Assembly: GCA_002494885.1 (NCBI GenBank)
Contig: DACV01000002.1
Coordinates: 422,518-486,517 of the forward strand
DNA: 64,000 bases
Source: Methanobacterium sp. UBA44
GTDB lineage: Archaea > Methanobacteriota > Methanobacteria > Methanobacteriales > Methanobacteriaceae
Direction of reading: 5' to 3'
Below the pieces are notes generated by a model. That model searched no databases. It was not told the DNA's origin and saw only the letters and a program-made list of their open reading frames with translations. The stretch's first letter is position 1; each line of letters starts with the position of its first letter. Positions 19,517 to 28,071 of the stretch are shown here, piece after piece. Made by a program: the position numbers and the translations under genes.

Positions 19517-20782
19517 ATGACCAAAGCTGATAAAATCTATGACATTGCAGAAAAGATACTGCATGAAACCACTGGAGAAGGTATCCTCCATGAAAATGTT
19601 ATTAGATTAGTAAGTGAACTTCGAATTCAACAATCAGCCCTTGAGATCCAAAATAAAGAACTTCGAAAGACCCAGGTAAGCTTAGATAAGTCCAGAAAAA
19701 AATATCTAGAGCTCTATAATCTCTCCTCTGTTGGATTTTTCACTTTAAACAAAGAATTAATAGTTAAAAATGTGAATTTAGAAGGCATCCGGCTAGTAGG
19801 CAGAAATAAATCAGATATTATAAATGCTCCGTTTGTTCTTTTTTTAACTGATGATTCTCAGATTATATTTTCCAGATGTATGAAGAAAACTTTAGAAACA
19901 TGGGATACTCAAGAGTGTGAGGTTGAATTTATAAGGAAAGATAAATCTCATTTTAACGCAAATATAAAATCAAGGATTATACTGGATGAAATGGAAAACT
20001 TTAGAGGATTTCAAATAGCTGTAAAAGATATATCAGCAAATAAAATGGTTGAAGAGTTAAAAAAGAGTCAGAAGAGGTTAAATGAAGTAATAACTGAATT
20101 AGAACAATCTAATTCCGAGTTACAGAGCTTTAATTTCATTACAAGTCATGACTTGCAGGAACCATTACGTACTATGGGCAGTTATGCAGGGCTTCTAAAA
20201 AGGCGTTATAAAGGTAAAATAGACGAGGATGCAGATGATTTTATAGAATATATTATAAGTGGAGCATCACGAATGCAGCGTATGATCATAGGATTGCAAG
20301 AATATTCTCATCTAGGTAGAAAAAATTCTAATTTAGAACATTTCAATGCTGAAGAAGTCCTTAATGTCGCGTTATTTAATCTGCAGTACGTTATTAAAGA
20401 ATGTCATGGCGAAGTTACCCATGATACACTACCTGTAATTTATGGTAATAAAGAAGAAATAACCAAAGTATTCCAGAATCTAATTGATAACGCACTAAAA
20501 TTCCGTAAAAAAGTATTTCCACCTAGAATTCACGTTTCAGCTAAAAAGGAAAATAATGAATATGTTTTCTCTGTTAGTGATAATGGAATAGGAATGGAAG
20601 AACAGTATACTGATAGGATATTTGAAGTTTTCAAACGATTACATCCAATTGGAGAGTATCCTGGTGTTGGGATGGGCCTTGCAGTCGTAAAAAGGATTAT
20701 TAACCTTAATGGTGGGTATGTTTTGGTAGAATCTAAATTGGGAATTGGATCGACTTTTTATTTTACTATTTATAATAAATAA
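19517..20782 (+). CDS. Cytoplasmic PAS-domain sensor histidine kinase
   Basis: About 421 residues without transmembrane helices. An N-terminal helical segment leads into one PAS domain (about 60-185), then a coiled coil, HisKA with phosphoacceptor H211 (ITSHDLQEPL), and an ATPase domain with FQNLIDNALKF, SDNGIGMEE and GVGMGLAVV. The ATG at 19517 is preferred over the GTG 39 bases upstream because GGAG is 8 nt before it. The kinase core is nearly the same as in the divergent kinase at 16973-18424, while the sensor half is unrelated, so one core appears to have been joined to two sensors. It may signal to the regulators at 22155 and 22645 (inference). Confidence 0.92.
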   Translation: MTKADKIYDIAEKILHETTGEGILHENVIRLVSELRIQQSALEIQNKELRKTQVSLDKSRKKYLELYNLSSVGFFTLNKELIVKNVNLEGIRLVGRNKSDIINAPFVLFLTDDSQIIFSRCMKKTLETWDTQECEVEFIRKDKSHFNANIKSRIILDEMENFRGFQIAVKDISANKMVEELKKSQKRLNEVITELEQSNSELQSFNFITSHDLQEPLRTMGSYAGLLKRRYKGKIDEDADDFIEYIISGASRMQRMIIGLQEYSHLGRKNSNLEHFNAEEVLNVALFNLQYVIKECHGEVTHDTLPVIYGNKEEITKVFQNLIDNALKFRKKVFPPRIHVSAKKENNEYVFSVSDNGIGMEEQYTDRIFEVFKRLHPIGEYPGVGMGLAVVKRIINLNGGYVLVESKLGIGSTFYFTIYNK

Positions 20783-21772
20783 TTTTTTACTTTTTTTAAA
20801 TGAAAATAAATTATTTAAAATTAGAATTTTTTAATTAAATCTCATGAAACTCTCAATTGTATTATTTAAACATAAACCAGATAAATTAGATTTAATTGTA
20901 GGTTTATAATTTAATTAAGAAAGGTGATGGTTTTGAATGGCCATTAAAATGATTAATTTTCTCATAAATTTTATTCAGCCATGTTTTTGTGTTGGAACCC
21001 ATATGAAATGGATTTTACACACTACAATGACTAATTCATAGTAATGTAGTATTGGAGGGAAGTTATGAGCATGCACCTATTTTTTCATAACTTCAAACTT
21101 TTATTTATCTGTAATAGTTAATATATTTTTCGTATTAATATTGTTTTTTTAATTTGAAAATATTTAAAGTTTATCCCGGATATTATATTATTTAATAAGA
21201 TCCCATATGGTATTTAAAGGAAAAAAAACCAGCATAAATGCTTATTATTCTCTATTCAAACTACTAACATAAATTATTCAATTATATTATGTTTTAATTC
21301 TATCAACTGCCAGAATAATTCCATTTAACCTTTTAATAGTGGGATAACAACTATATATGAAGAATACTTCAGATTATTTAGAAATTAATAGAATGTAAAT
21401 ATATTTATCATATGAAATACTCCTATGTACATTAAAAATAAGCCGGATATCTTTAAACTTCCTGAATAGATTGGGAATTACCATGAATAAGTCAGTAATT
21501 ACTATTTTAGAACTAAATTTATTCATCAAAGTTGAAATATAATGAAGTTTATAGAATATTTTAAATTACTCAAACCTTTAGAAAACTTTACAAGTAATGA
21601 AGTTAAAGATTACAACTTGCCAAAAAGGAGCATATTAAAAAAAATTATAATTAAATCTAGAATAAACATTTAACAATATTGAATGATTATATTCTATTGA
21701 TATGTATTGTAACAGTGGAAAATCCTTAAATAGTATTGATAATGTATTATTTCGTTAATAACGGTGATATTG
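20783..21772. other. Long intergenic stretch with one strong hairpin
   Basis: Nearly 1 kb without a supported gene. The clearest structure is 21059-21094, where GAAGTTATGA pairs perfectly with TCATAACTTC (10 bp, 16-nt loop). GGAGG just upstream and an ATG inside the left arm give an 18-codon frame. A 43-codon frame at 21542-21673 has no ribosome site and is not called. Confidence 0.5.
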
Positions 21773-22129
21773 ATGGAAATTTTATGGTTCTACATTGCTT
21801 TAGCACTTGCTATTAGCGATGAAGTTCACAGCAAAATAATGTGGAGCATTTTCGCTGATTTCTATATACTGCTTGCAGGTATTATTAAGAGGAATGTGGC
21901 GTCCAATATCAGGCTCTGGGTTATCCATGAGGGTTTAGAATCGATATTTCACTTTATTGTTATTTCGATTTTATTTTTATCCATTGAAATAGGTATACTG
22001 GCAGCAATGATTCATATGATTGTAGATCTCTATCACGAACTTGCAGGATTAAATATGACCCATTTGCAGCATAGAGCGCTGCATTTTACCATAGAATCAA
22101 TATTTTTTATAATGATATTTGCAATATAA
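21773..22129 (+). CDS. Small polytopic membrane protein rich in membrane-edge histidines
   Basis: 118 residues with about four hydrophobic segments; function not recognised. Histidines cluster at helix borders: VIHEGLESIFHF, MIHMIVDLYHELAG and HLQHRALHF. The repeated H/E/D pattern could bind a metal or quinone-like cofactor, or simply mark a family with a conserved intramembrane site; this is inference. The ATG at 21773 is chosen over the GTG at 21764 because GGTGAT ends 4 nt before it. It ends 25 bases before the response regulator and is probably in the same transcript, which suggests a membrane partner of the signalling genes. Confidence 0.7.
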   Translation: MEILWFYIALALAISDEVHSKIMWSIFADFYILLAGIIKRNVASNIRLWVIHEGLESIFHFIVISILFLSIEIGILAAMIHMIVDLYHELAGLNMTHLQHRALHFTIESIFFIMIFAI

Positions 22130-22154
22130 ATTCAAGATTATAGGGAGGTATTCA

Positions 22155-22589
22155 ATGTCAGACCCAATAAAAATTTTATTGGTGGAGGATAATCCAGCAG
22201 ATATTCGCTTAATTAAGGAAGTATTTAAAGATACTAATTCAAATAATAAGATATTCGTGGTTAAAGATGGTATAGATGCGCTTAATTTTTTATATAAAAG
22301 AGAAAAATTTTCCAGTGCACCAAAACCAGATATAATTTTATTAGACCTTAATTTACCTAGAAAAGATGGTCGTGAGGTCTTAAAAGAAATAAAAGAAAAT
22401 GAAAACTTTAAATATATCCCAATAGTGGTTTTAACTACCTCCAGTTCAAGAGAAGATGTTATCAGAACCTATGGTAATCATGCAAATTGTTATATTACAA
22501 AGCCAGTTGATTTTGACAATTTTTTAAAGGTTATCAAATCCATTGAAGATTTCTGGTTGAAAATGATAGAATTACCCAAACTATCTTAA
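22155..22589 (+). CDS. Single-domain response regulator (Rcp1-like)
   Basis: 144 residues comprising only a receiver domain: acidic pocket E11/D12, phosphoacceptor D64 in ILLDLNLPRKDG, the Thr of VVLTTSS and the Lys of CYITKPVDF. There is no output domain, so it likely relays phosphate or controls another protein by docking. The ATG at 22155 has GGGAGG 6 nt upstream; a longer in-frame start lies inside the preceding gene and is unlikely. It is followed after 55 bases by a second receiver protein and preceded by a membrane protein, forming a three-gene signalling unit. Confidence 0.92.
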   Translation: MSDPIKILLVEDNPADIRLIKEVFKDTNSNNKIFVVKDGIDALNFLYKREKFSSAPKPDIILLDLNLPRKDGREVLKEIKENENFKYIPIVVLTTSSSREDVIRTYGNHANCYITKPVDFDNFLKVIKSIEDFWLKMIELPKLS

Positions 22590-22644
22590 ACTCCTTAAAA
22601 TTTTTACAGCAAAGAATAATTAGAAAATATTATTGGGGCTTAAT

Positions 22645-23703
22645 ATGGAAGAAAAGCTTATTAAAGTTTTAATAATTGAAGATAGTATCCATGATTTTAG
22701 AATCATTGAGGAAATGTTGAAAGAAATTGAGAACCCTATTTTTGATCTTTATCAATCTCAAAGACTTGAAGATGGATTAAAAACTCTTGTCAATGATGAA
22801 TTTGATATTCTGCTACTTGATTTAAATCTTCCAGATAGTACAGGTCTTGATACTTTTGCAAGTGTCTATGATCAGGCACCAGAAATACCAGTAGTGATAT
22901 TAACCGGATATAATGATGAAGATCTTGCAATTAGGGCTGTAAGAGAAGGTGCACAGGATTATCTAGTTAAAGGACAGGTAAATAGCCAACTTCTTTCAAG
23001 ATCTATTTCCTATGCTATTGAACGTAAACTTATCGAAGATGAGCTAATAAGACACAGATATTACCTGAATGAACTGGTTGAACAGAGAACAGAAGAACTT
23101 GAAAACGTAAATCTAAATCTTCAAGAAGAAATTCGAGAAAAAGAAGTGCTTATAGAAGAGATTTACAGGCGTATTCAATTTACATTAAAATTAATTTCTG
23201 GTGTTATCAGTCTGGAGCCATTTTCAGCTGATGAAGATACATATGATCTTCATATTAAAAATCAGACGCGTGTAAATGCAATAACGCTGTTAAATGATAT
23301 ACTGGAGCAATCTGAAGATTTTGCAATGGTCAATTTCGATAAATATACAGAAGACCTTATTGGCTATTTATTTGATATTTATGAGGCAGATAAAAACATC
23401 GTAAAAGTTAATATGGATTCAAATGGAATTTTAATGGATATAAATACTGCTATCCCTTTAGGATTGATTTTAAATGAACTTATTTCTGATAAATTGGAAA
23501 ATAACGTTACAGAGATAAATATATCCTTGAAACTGATAAATAATGAAGTTTTTAAATTATCAATGAATTATGAAGGTGCTTTCAGTAACGATGAAACACC
23601 AGAATTAAGATTCATTCAAACCATACTGGAACAAATAGGAGGTTCCGTTGATTTTACAGAATCAGGAAAAATAGTTGTTTGTTTAAAGGAAACCAGAATC
23701 TAA
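22645..23703 (+). CDS. Receiver domain fused to a degenerate HisKA_2/HATPase-like module
   Basis: 352 residues. Residues 1-125 form a receiver with D59 in LLLDLNLPDSTG and a Lys in DYLVKG. A coiled coil (about 128-165) links to a region that aligns with HisKA_2 kinases (KEVLIEEI..., TAIPLGLILNEL). Where active relatives have HHRVKNN, this protein has YRRIQFT (Y174-R176), so the phosphoacceptor His is gone. The N-box Asn is Asp282 (NELISDK), and no DNGxG loop is visible. It is therefore probably a phosphorylation-controlled scaffold or dimeric effector rather than a kinase. ATG 22645 follows GGGG by 6 nt. Ends the signalling unit. Confidence 0.85.
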   Translation: MEEKLIKVLIIEDSIHDFRIIEEMLKEIENPIFDLYQSQRLEDGLKTLVNDEFDILLLDLNLPDSTGLDTFASVYDQAPEIPVVILTGYNDEDLAIRAVREGAQDYLVKGQVNSQLLSRSISYAIERKLIEDELIRHRYYLNELVEQRTEELENVNLNLQEEIREKEVLIEEIYRRIQFTLKLISGVISLEPFSADEDTYDLHIKNQTRVNAITLLNDILEQSEDFAMVNFDKYTEDLIGYLFDIYEADKNIVKVNMDSNGILMDINTAIPLGLILNELISDKLENNVTEINISLKLINNEVFKLSMNYEGAFSNDETPELRFIQTILEQIGGSVDFTESGKIVVCLKETRI

Positions 23704-23825
23704 TTTATGCATTTTTTCCATGATTTATTTGTATAGGATCTTTTATTTACAAATTGATTAGAGTATTTGATTGGAATTATTAAATTTTCAGGCAATAATA
23801 TAAAAATAATGGTGGAATGCCCTCT

Positions 23826-23892
23826 AAAAACCTTTTAGTTTTACTGCTATAGATCGTTTTTTGATCATTCCAGTTTTACCATTAAGGTTTTT
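23826..23892. terminator. Long inverted repeat after the signalling genes
   Basis: AAAAACCTT (23826-23834) is matched by AAGGTTTTT (23884-23892), a 9-bp perfect inverted repeat around a 49-nt loop that itself contains GATC-N7-GATC. It lies 120 bases after the receiver/pseudokinase gene. It could be a transcript end or processing structure; nothing else was seen in 23704-24043. Confidence 0.3.
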
Positions 23893-24043
23893 TATATCTG
23901 GACATTCACGGTATTTTAATTTAGTTTCTAAGGCATATATTTTAATATTTTTTTATAAATATATTATTTAATGCACCTGTTTTTGACTTTTTACTCAAAT
24001 TCATTAAGGATACTTAAACAACGAAATAATTGAAGGGTAAATT

Positions 24044-24346
24044 CTATAATGTAAATCCAATTAATGCAGTAACTAAATTAGCTGTAAATGAAATAAGTAT
24101 GGCTTCTTTATAATCTAACTCCATTAAAACCATTATTAATGCAGTTTCAACTAAAAACACAATTAATTCGATGATATAAATGTTGTTTAAAACATTCAGG
24201 TATCCATAGGTTGCAATGGGCAGGGTCAGGGAGTTTATAAGCAATGAATAGAGAAAAAGCTTCAATGGTTCCTTTTTAAGAAAAATCAGGAAGATAAAAA
24301 ACTCTACAATAATAGTTATTAACCATGCAAGCAGTAAATGATTCAT
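24044..24346 (-). CDS. Small four-helix membrane protein
   Basis: 100 residues, almost entirely hydrophobic, with about four transmembrane helices and a few charged loop residues (LKKEPLK, ELDYKEA). No family with a known function is recognised. There is no ribosome site, but a TATA-like stretch (TTTATATAAAATAAGG) lies about 27 nt before the ATG, the spacing expected for a leaderless archaeal mRNA. Single gene between a convergent signalling unit and a secreted-protein gene. Confidence 0.6.
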   Translation of the reverse strand: MNHLLLAWLITIIVEFFIFLIFLKKEPLKLFLYSLLINSLTLPIATYGYLNVLNNIYIIELIVFLVETALIMVLMELDYKEAILISFTANLVTALIGFTL

Positions 24347-24455
24347 TGAAATAAATTGAACCTTATTTTATATAAATAATCAAATGACTAAAAATTTGAA
24401 TTAGTAGGATTTAAACTCATTAAAAAATAAAAAAGGAATTTAAAAGAAAATTGAA

Positions 24456-25073
24456 TTATCTAAATCTCTTCCATACCAAAACTGCCCCAATAGCAGCAAG
24501 GGCTAAAACTGGAATTGCAAAGTACCAATTATTACTATTTTTTGAAGGTTCTGGTAAGCTACTTTGGTTTTCTATGGCTTTTTCTTCTATGGATCCATCT
24601 GAATATGAGTATATCACTTTAGACTTTTTTATGGTCATACTGGTATCTTTTATGGATGTTATTTCAAGCTCTATAAGAGCACTTTCAAGGGGATTATCTA
24701 TTCCAACTTCTCCATAGCTTCCATCAAGCTGTATATTGGATGATATTAGTTTTGAGTTATTGTTAAAGAAGTTTTGAAGTGCAGAATCACCTATATTCTT
24801 CAGTTCTTCCTCATTGAATTCTGATTTTTTAATAGCATATATTGAAACTGTGCTCAGTTTATAAAAGCCGAATTTGCAAGAATTAATGATTTCAATGTCT
24901 GGCAAAGGAGTTCCATGGGCTAAAAAGACATATTCAGGGTAGTCATTGATGTTTGTTATTATGTAATATGAATCAATATTTTTCATTCCAGGTTCTATAA
25001 CATCTGCAAAGGCTGCAGGGGTGGTAAGTGCTAATATCAATAGGGAGATTGAAACAATAAGTATCCTGTTCAT
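24456..25073 (-). CDS. Secreted, membrane-anchored protein of unknown function
   Basis: 205 residues: signal peptide (LLILALTTPAAFA), an extracellular domain of about 150 residues, a Ser/Asn-rich spacer and a C-terminal helix followed by a basic end (VWKRFR). This is a typical type I anchored surface protein. No known domain is recognised in the ectodomain. No ribosome site is evident; AAATATTTAAGC about 28 nt upstream could be the TATA box of a leaderless transcript. It lies downstream of the metal transporter genes, but the gap of nearly 400 bases makes co-transcription uncertain. Confidence 0.65.
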   Translation of the reverse strand: MNRILIVSISLLILALTTPAAFADVIEPGMKNIDSYYIITNINDYPEYVFLAHGTPLPDIEIINSCKFGFYKLSTVSIYAIKKSEFNEEELKNIGDSALQNFFNNNSKLISSNIQLDGSYGEVGIDNPLESALIELEITSIKDTSMTIKKSKVIYSYSDGSIEEKAIENQSSLPEPSKNSNNWYFAIPVLALAAIGAVLVWKRFR

Positions 25074-25164
25074 GAAGCTATATTAAATTTCTCTGCTTAA
25101 ATATTTATCAGATTAATGAATAATTAGACAGTTTATAATAAATACTAAAAAATTAGTCAGGCAT

Positions 25165-25229
25165 AAAGGAGGTGAAAAGTATTATGAATGAAGAACGGAA
25201 TAAAAGTAATATTCATTAACTTTTCACCT
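25165..25229 (+). promoter_or_regulatory. Hairpin enclosing an 11-codon frame and its ribosome site
   Basis: AGGTGAAAAGT (25170-25180) pairs perfectly with ACTTTTCACCT (25219-25229); inside, ATGAAT (25184-25189) pairs with ATTCAT (25211-25216). The left arm contains a perfect site (AAAGGAGGTGA), 8 nt before an ATG that reads MNEERNKSNIH and stops at 25219, where the right arm begins. The structure would hide its own ribosome site. A TATA-like TTTATAATAAATAC lies upstream near 25131. Confidence 0.5.
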
Positions 25230-25259
25230 AGACATATAAGTCCTACTATAAAGTTGTAA

Positions 25260-25306
25260 TCACATTGATATGTGTTTTTCTTAGGAAAAGTGTGAATTTT
25301 TTCACA
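25260..25306. promoter_or_regulatory. Two adjacent palindromes, one TGTGA-N6-TCACA
   Basis: CACAT-TGAT-ATGTG near 25260-25274 and TGTGA-ATTTTT-TCACA at 25291-25306. The second has the same symmetry as a site in a surface-protein promoter at 46827-46842. They lie between the permease gene and the secreted-protein gene. Confidence 0.4.
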
Positions 25307-25448
25307 TAATTTAGGTTTTTGTAGGTGGAAAATGGTGTTATATCCATCTGGTGATTGTAATTTGTTACTATGACCATTGGATTACTGATATTATTTTTTA
25401 TCCATTATATATTACTATTTTGTTTTTTACTTCAAATAAAAATTATTT

Positions 25449-26249
25449 TCACCAGTATTTAGTTATAAGTGAGGAAATTATAAATGTTAAACCTAAAATT
25501 ATAACAATAGTAGCTCCAGAAGCTAAATTGAAAATATAGGAAAGCCATAGGCCTAAAATATTCAGAACCAGTCCTATAATTACTGAAAAAGTCATTACTT
25601 TATTGATGCTGCTTGTATATTGCATGCTTATTGCTGCAGGAATACTTAAAAGGGCAATAACCAGTATAACACCAACAACCTTTATAAGAACAACCACACT
25701 AAGGGCTACAAGACATAATAGCAGTAGATAGAGAGGTTCTACTTTAATTCCAATTGTTTTTGAAAATTCCTCATCAAATGAAATGGCTATAAACTCTCTG
25801 TTAAATAGAAATACAATAATTATAATTACTATATCTAAAATTAACATTAGAGTTAGATCAGAATCTGGAACTGTGAGTATGCTCCCAAAAAGATAGCTAA
25901 ATAAATCTGGAGCATAACCAGGGCTTAAATTGATAAAAATGATACCTAAAGCCATACCTGTGGTCCATAAAATTCCAATAGCTGTATCTTCACTGATCTT
26001 AATTCTTTTGTTGATGAATCCAATACTCAGTGCAGAAAAAATACTGAAGGGAATGGCAGCAACAATAGGGTTTATACCAATTAGATAACCTAAACCAATA
26101 CCCCCAAAAGCTGCGTGCGAAATTCCCCCACTAATTGAAACTATTTTTTTTACAACAACGTAGGTACCAACCATACCACATGCAACACTGACCAGAACTG
26201 CTGCAATGAATGCATTCTGCATAAATTCGTACTGGAGTAACTCTAACAT
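25449..26249 (-). CDS. Metal ABC transporter permease (ZnuB/MntB family)
   Basis: 266 residues with seven to nine hydrophobic segments and the layout of ABC-3 family permeases (VSVACGMVGTYVVVKK near the N-terminus, GISHAAFGGIGLGYL as the coupling region). It forms the channel for a divalent metal such as zinc, manganese, iron or nickel; the family does not fix which. It follows the ATPase gene by 16 bases, and the substrate-binding gene is 42 bases further upstream. Divergent nikR suggests nickel-responsive control of the operon (inference). Confidence 0.9.
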   Translation of the reverse strand: MLELLQYEFMQNAFIAAVLVSVACGMVGTYVVVKKIVSISGGISHAAFGGIGLGYLIGINPIVAAIPFSIFSALSIGFINKRIKISEDTAIGILWTTGMALGIIFINLSPGYAPDLFSYLFGSILTVPDSDLTLMLILDIVIIIIVFLFNREFIAISFDEEFSKTIGIKVEPLYLLLLCLVALSVVVLIKVVGVILVIALLSIPAAISMQYTSSINKVMTFSVIIGLVLNILGLWLSYIFNLASGATIVIILGLTFIISSLITKYW

Positions 26250-26265
26250 TAAATATCCTCAAATT

Positions 26266-27015
26266 TTATTCATGCTTTTTAAACACCCTATGGGGGATTC
26301 CATGGCCTATGATGTCTATTGGGCAATTGTAAGTTTTGCCAATAGCATCTGCAGAACCTTCAGGGATGCCATGATAAAATAAAATATGATTAAGGCAGGC
26401 AATTTTATCCACATACTCACAGACAACACCAACATCATGTGTAACCAGTATTATGGTCATTTTCTCCTTTAATTTCAATAGAAGTTCATAAAAGGATTTC
26501 TGCATCTTAGGATCAACACTTGCAGTTGGTTCATCAAGAAGAAGTAGTTCAGGTTCCCTTGCCAGAGCTCTGGCAATGAAAACCCTCTGCATCTGACCGC
26601 CAGATAGTTCACTTATCTGCCGATCCTTGTATTCAAGCATCGAAACTTCATCCAGTGCATTTATGACTGCTTTTCTATCATTTTGAGTGTAATTTTTAAA
26701 TAACCCGTTATATCTGCCCATCAATGTAACATTAAACACGTTTATGGGGAAATTAAGGTCAAAAAAAGTGTTTTGCGGTAGATATCCAATTATATTTAGT
26801 GCTTCTTTAGGGTTTTTGCCAAAAACACTTATATTGCCTTTATCTGGCCTGATTAAATTTAGAATGGTTTTAAGCAAGGTGCTCTTTCCCCCACCATTTG
26901 GGCCTATTATGGCTAGAAAATCATTTTTATCTAAATTAAGATTAATATCTTTAAGAATAATGGATTTATTGATACTTACATACAAATTTTCTATTTCAAG
27001 CGCTTTATCAGACAT
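26266..27015 (-). CDS. Metal ABC transporter ATP-binding protein (ZnuC-like)
   Basis: 249 residues with a full ABC core: Walker A GPNGGGKST, Q-loop in GYLPQNTFFD, signature LSGGQMQR, Walker B LLLLDEPTA and the switch His in LVTHDVG. It powers the adjacent permease. Located between the substrate-binding and permease genes on the same strand with short gaps, so the three form one operon. Confidence 0.94.
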   Translation of the reverse strand: MSDKALEIENLYVSINKSIILKDINLNLDKNDFLAIIGPNGGGKSTLLKTILNLIRPDKGNISVFGKNPKEALNIIGYLPQNTFFDLNFPINVFNVTLMGRYNGLFKNYTQNDRKAVINALDEVSMLEYKDRQISELSGGQMQRVFIARALAREPELLLLDEPTASVDPKMQKSFYELLLKLKEKMTIILVTHDVGVVCEYVDKIACLNHILFYHGIPEGSADAIGKTYNCPIDIIGHGIPHRVFKKHE

Positions 27016-27057
27016 TTACATTCCTGAGGCAATTTTAATATGTTAAATTAATATGAT

Positions 27058-27951
27058 TTATGTATTTAAAGCGTTTTTAAATGATCTGGATACTTCCTTT
27101 AGATTATTGATGTAGTTTTTGTCAAGATCATCGATAATAATGACCTGACCTCCTATTTCGGATGCTATTGCATCTGCATTTTTTCTACTGTACTGGGGTG
27201 AAACAAATACTATTTTTATATTTTCTTTTTTTGCCTGGTCTATGACGTTTGCAATTCCCTGGGGAGTTGGTTCTTTGCCCTTTTTTTCTATTGAAATTTG
27301 TGTGAGTCCGTAGTCCCTACAGAAATATCCCCAGGCCGGGTGATAGACCAAAATTTTTTTGTTTTCATTTCCGGCGAGGGCTTTGGTTATGTTTTCATCA
27401 GATTCTTCTAGTTCTTGGAGGTATTTATTCTTATTAGCTTCATAATATTCTTTATTTGCAGGATCTATTTGAACCAGGCTCTGATATATGCTTTCAACCA
27501 TTATTTCTGCATTCCGGGGAGATACCCATACATGAGTATCGTATTCATTATCCTCATCATATTCTGTGCTTTTTATAAATTCAATTCCTCTGGAACTGTT
27601 TAAAATAGCCATTTTTTTATTTAAATTGCTTATTTTGCCCATCCAGACATTTTCAAATTCAATTCCGGATCCCACCTGTACATAGAGTTCTGCTTGACTT
27701 ACATTACTTAGTTGGGCTGGTAATGGCTCGTAAGTATGGGGATTTGCTCCTGGGGGTACCATTACAGTTACTTTAACATTATCTCCCCCAATTTTTTCTA
27801 CAAACTCTGCCTGCGGAGCTATACTTACTATTACACCTATTTTGTCCTCATTTATGCTTTGTTTGCTATTTGATGCAGAATAAATAAGGGATCCAGCAAT
27901 TATCATTGCAGTGAGAAGCAACAATAGGATTAATATCCGTCTTGTTTCCAT
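27058..27951 (-). CDS. Metal ABC transporter substrate-binding protein (ZnuA-like)
   Basis: 297 residues, cluster A-I binding protein. An N-terminal hydrophobic helix lacks a lipobox Cys, so it is probably a membrane anchor. Likely metal ligands are H72 (GANPHTYEP), H140 (YDTHVWVSP), H204 (LVYHPAWGY) and an Asp near 274. The acidic loop before H140 is short and has no His run, unlike many zinc-specific ZnuA proteins, which leaves Zn, Mn, Fe or Ni open. ATG 27951 is preferred over GTG 27960 because GGTGA ends 4 nt before it. First gene of the operon, divergent from nikR. Confidence 0.9.
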   Translation of the reverse strand: METRRILILLLLLTAMIIAGSLIYSASNSKQSINEDKIGVIVSIAPQAEFVEKIGGDNVKVTVMVPPGANPHTYEPLPAQLSNVSQAELYVQVGSGIEFENVWMGKISNLNKKMAILNSSRGIEFIKSTEYDEDNEYDTHVWVSPRNAEIMVESIYQSLVQIDPANKEYYEANKNKYLQELEESDENITKALAGNENKKILVYHPAWGYFCRDYGLTQISIEKKGKEPTPQGIANVIDQAKKENIKIVFVSPQYSRKNADAIASEIGGQVIIIDDLDKNYINNLKEVSRSFKNALNT

Positions 27952-27998
27952 TAAGGTCACCGGAGCTATTTTTAATCTATTTAGATTATATTAAGTAG

Positions 27999-28046
27999 TT
28001 ATTAATATTTAAATATTATGTTAATAATTTTTACCAAAATATTTAT
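27999..28046. promoter_or_regulatory. Candidate operator and promoter between nikR and the metal transporter
   Basis: TTATTAA (27999-28005) and TTAATAA (28021-28027) form an inverted repeat with a 15-base centre, overlapping a 14-bp palindrome AATATTTAAATATT (28004-28017). AAAATATTTATGG near 28036-28046 could be the TATA box of a leaderless nikR mRNA. The region is so AT-rich that palindromes arise easily, so this is only a candidate NikR site. Confidence 0.3.
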
Positions 28047-28071
28047 GGAAAGTTATTAAATAATAATTATC

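Noticed and set aside
21542..21673. 43-codon lysine-rich frame
   Set aside because: No ribosome site or TATA box at a suitable distance; composition follows AT-rich DNA.
25291..25306. TGTGA-N6-TCACA as a CRP site
   Set aside because: The symmetry equals the E. coli CRP consensus, but no CRP-type regulator is seen here and archaea generally lack cAMP-CRP control; kept only as an unnamed palindrome.
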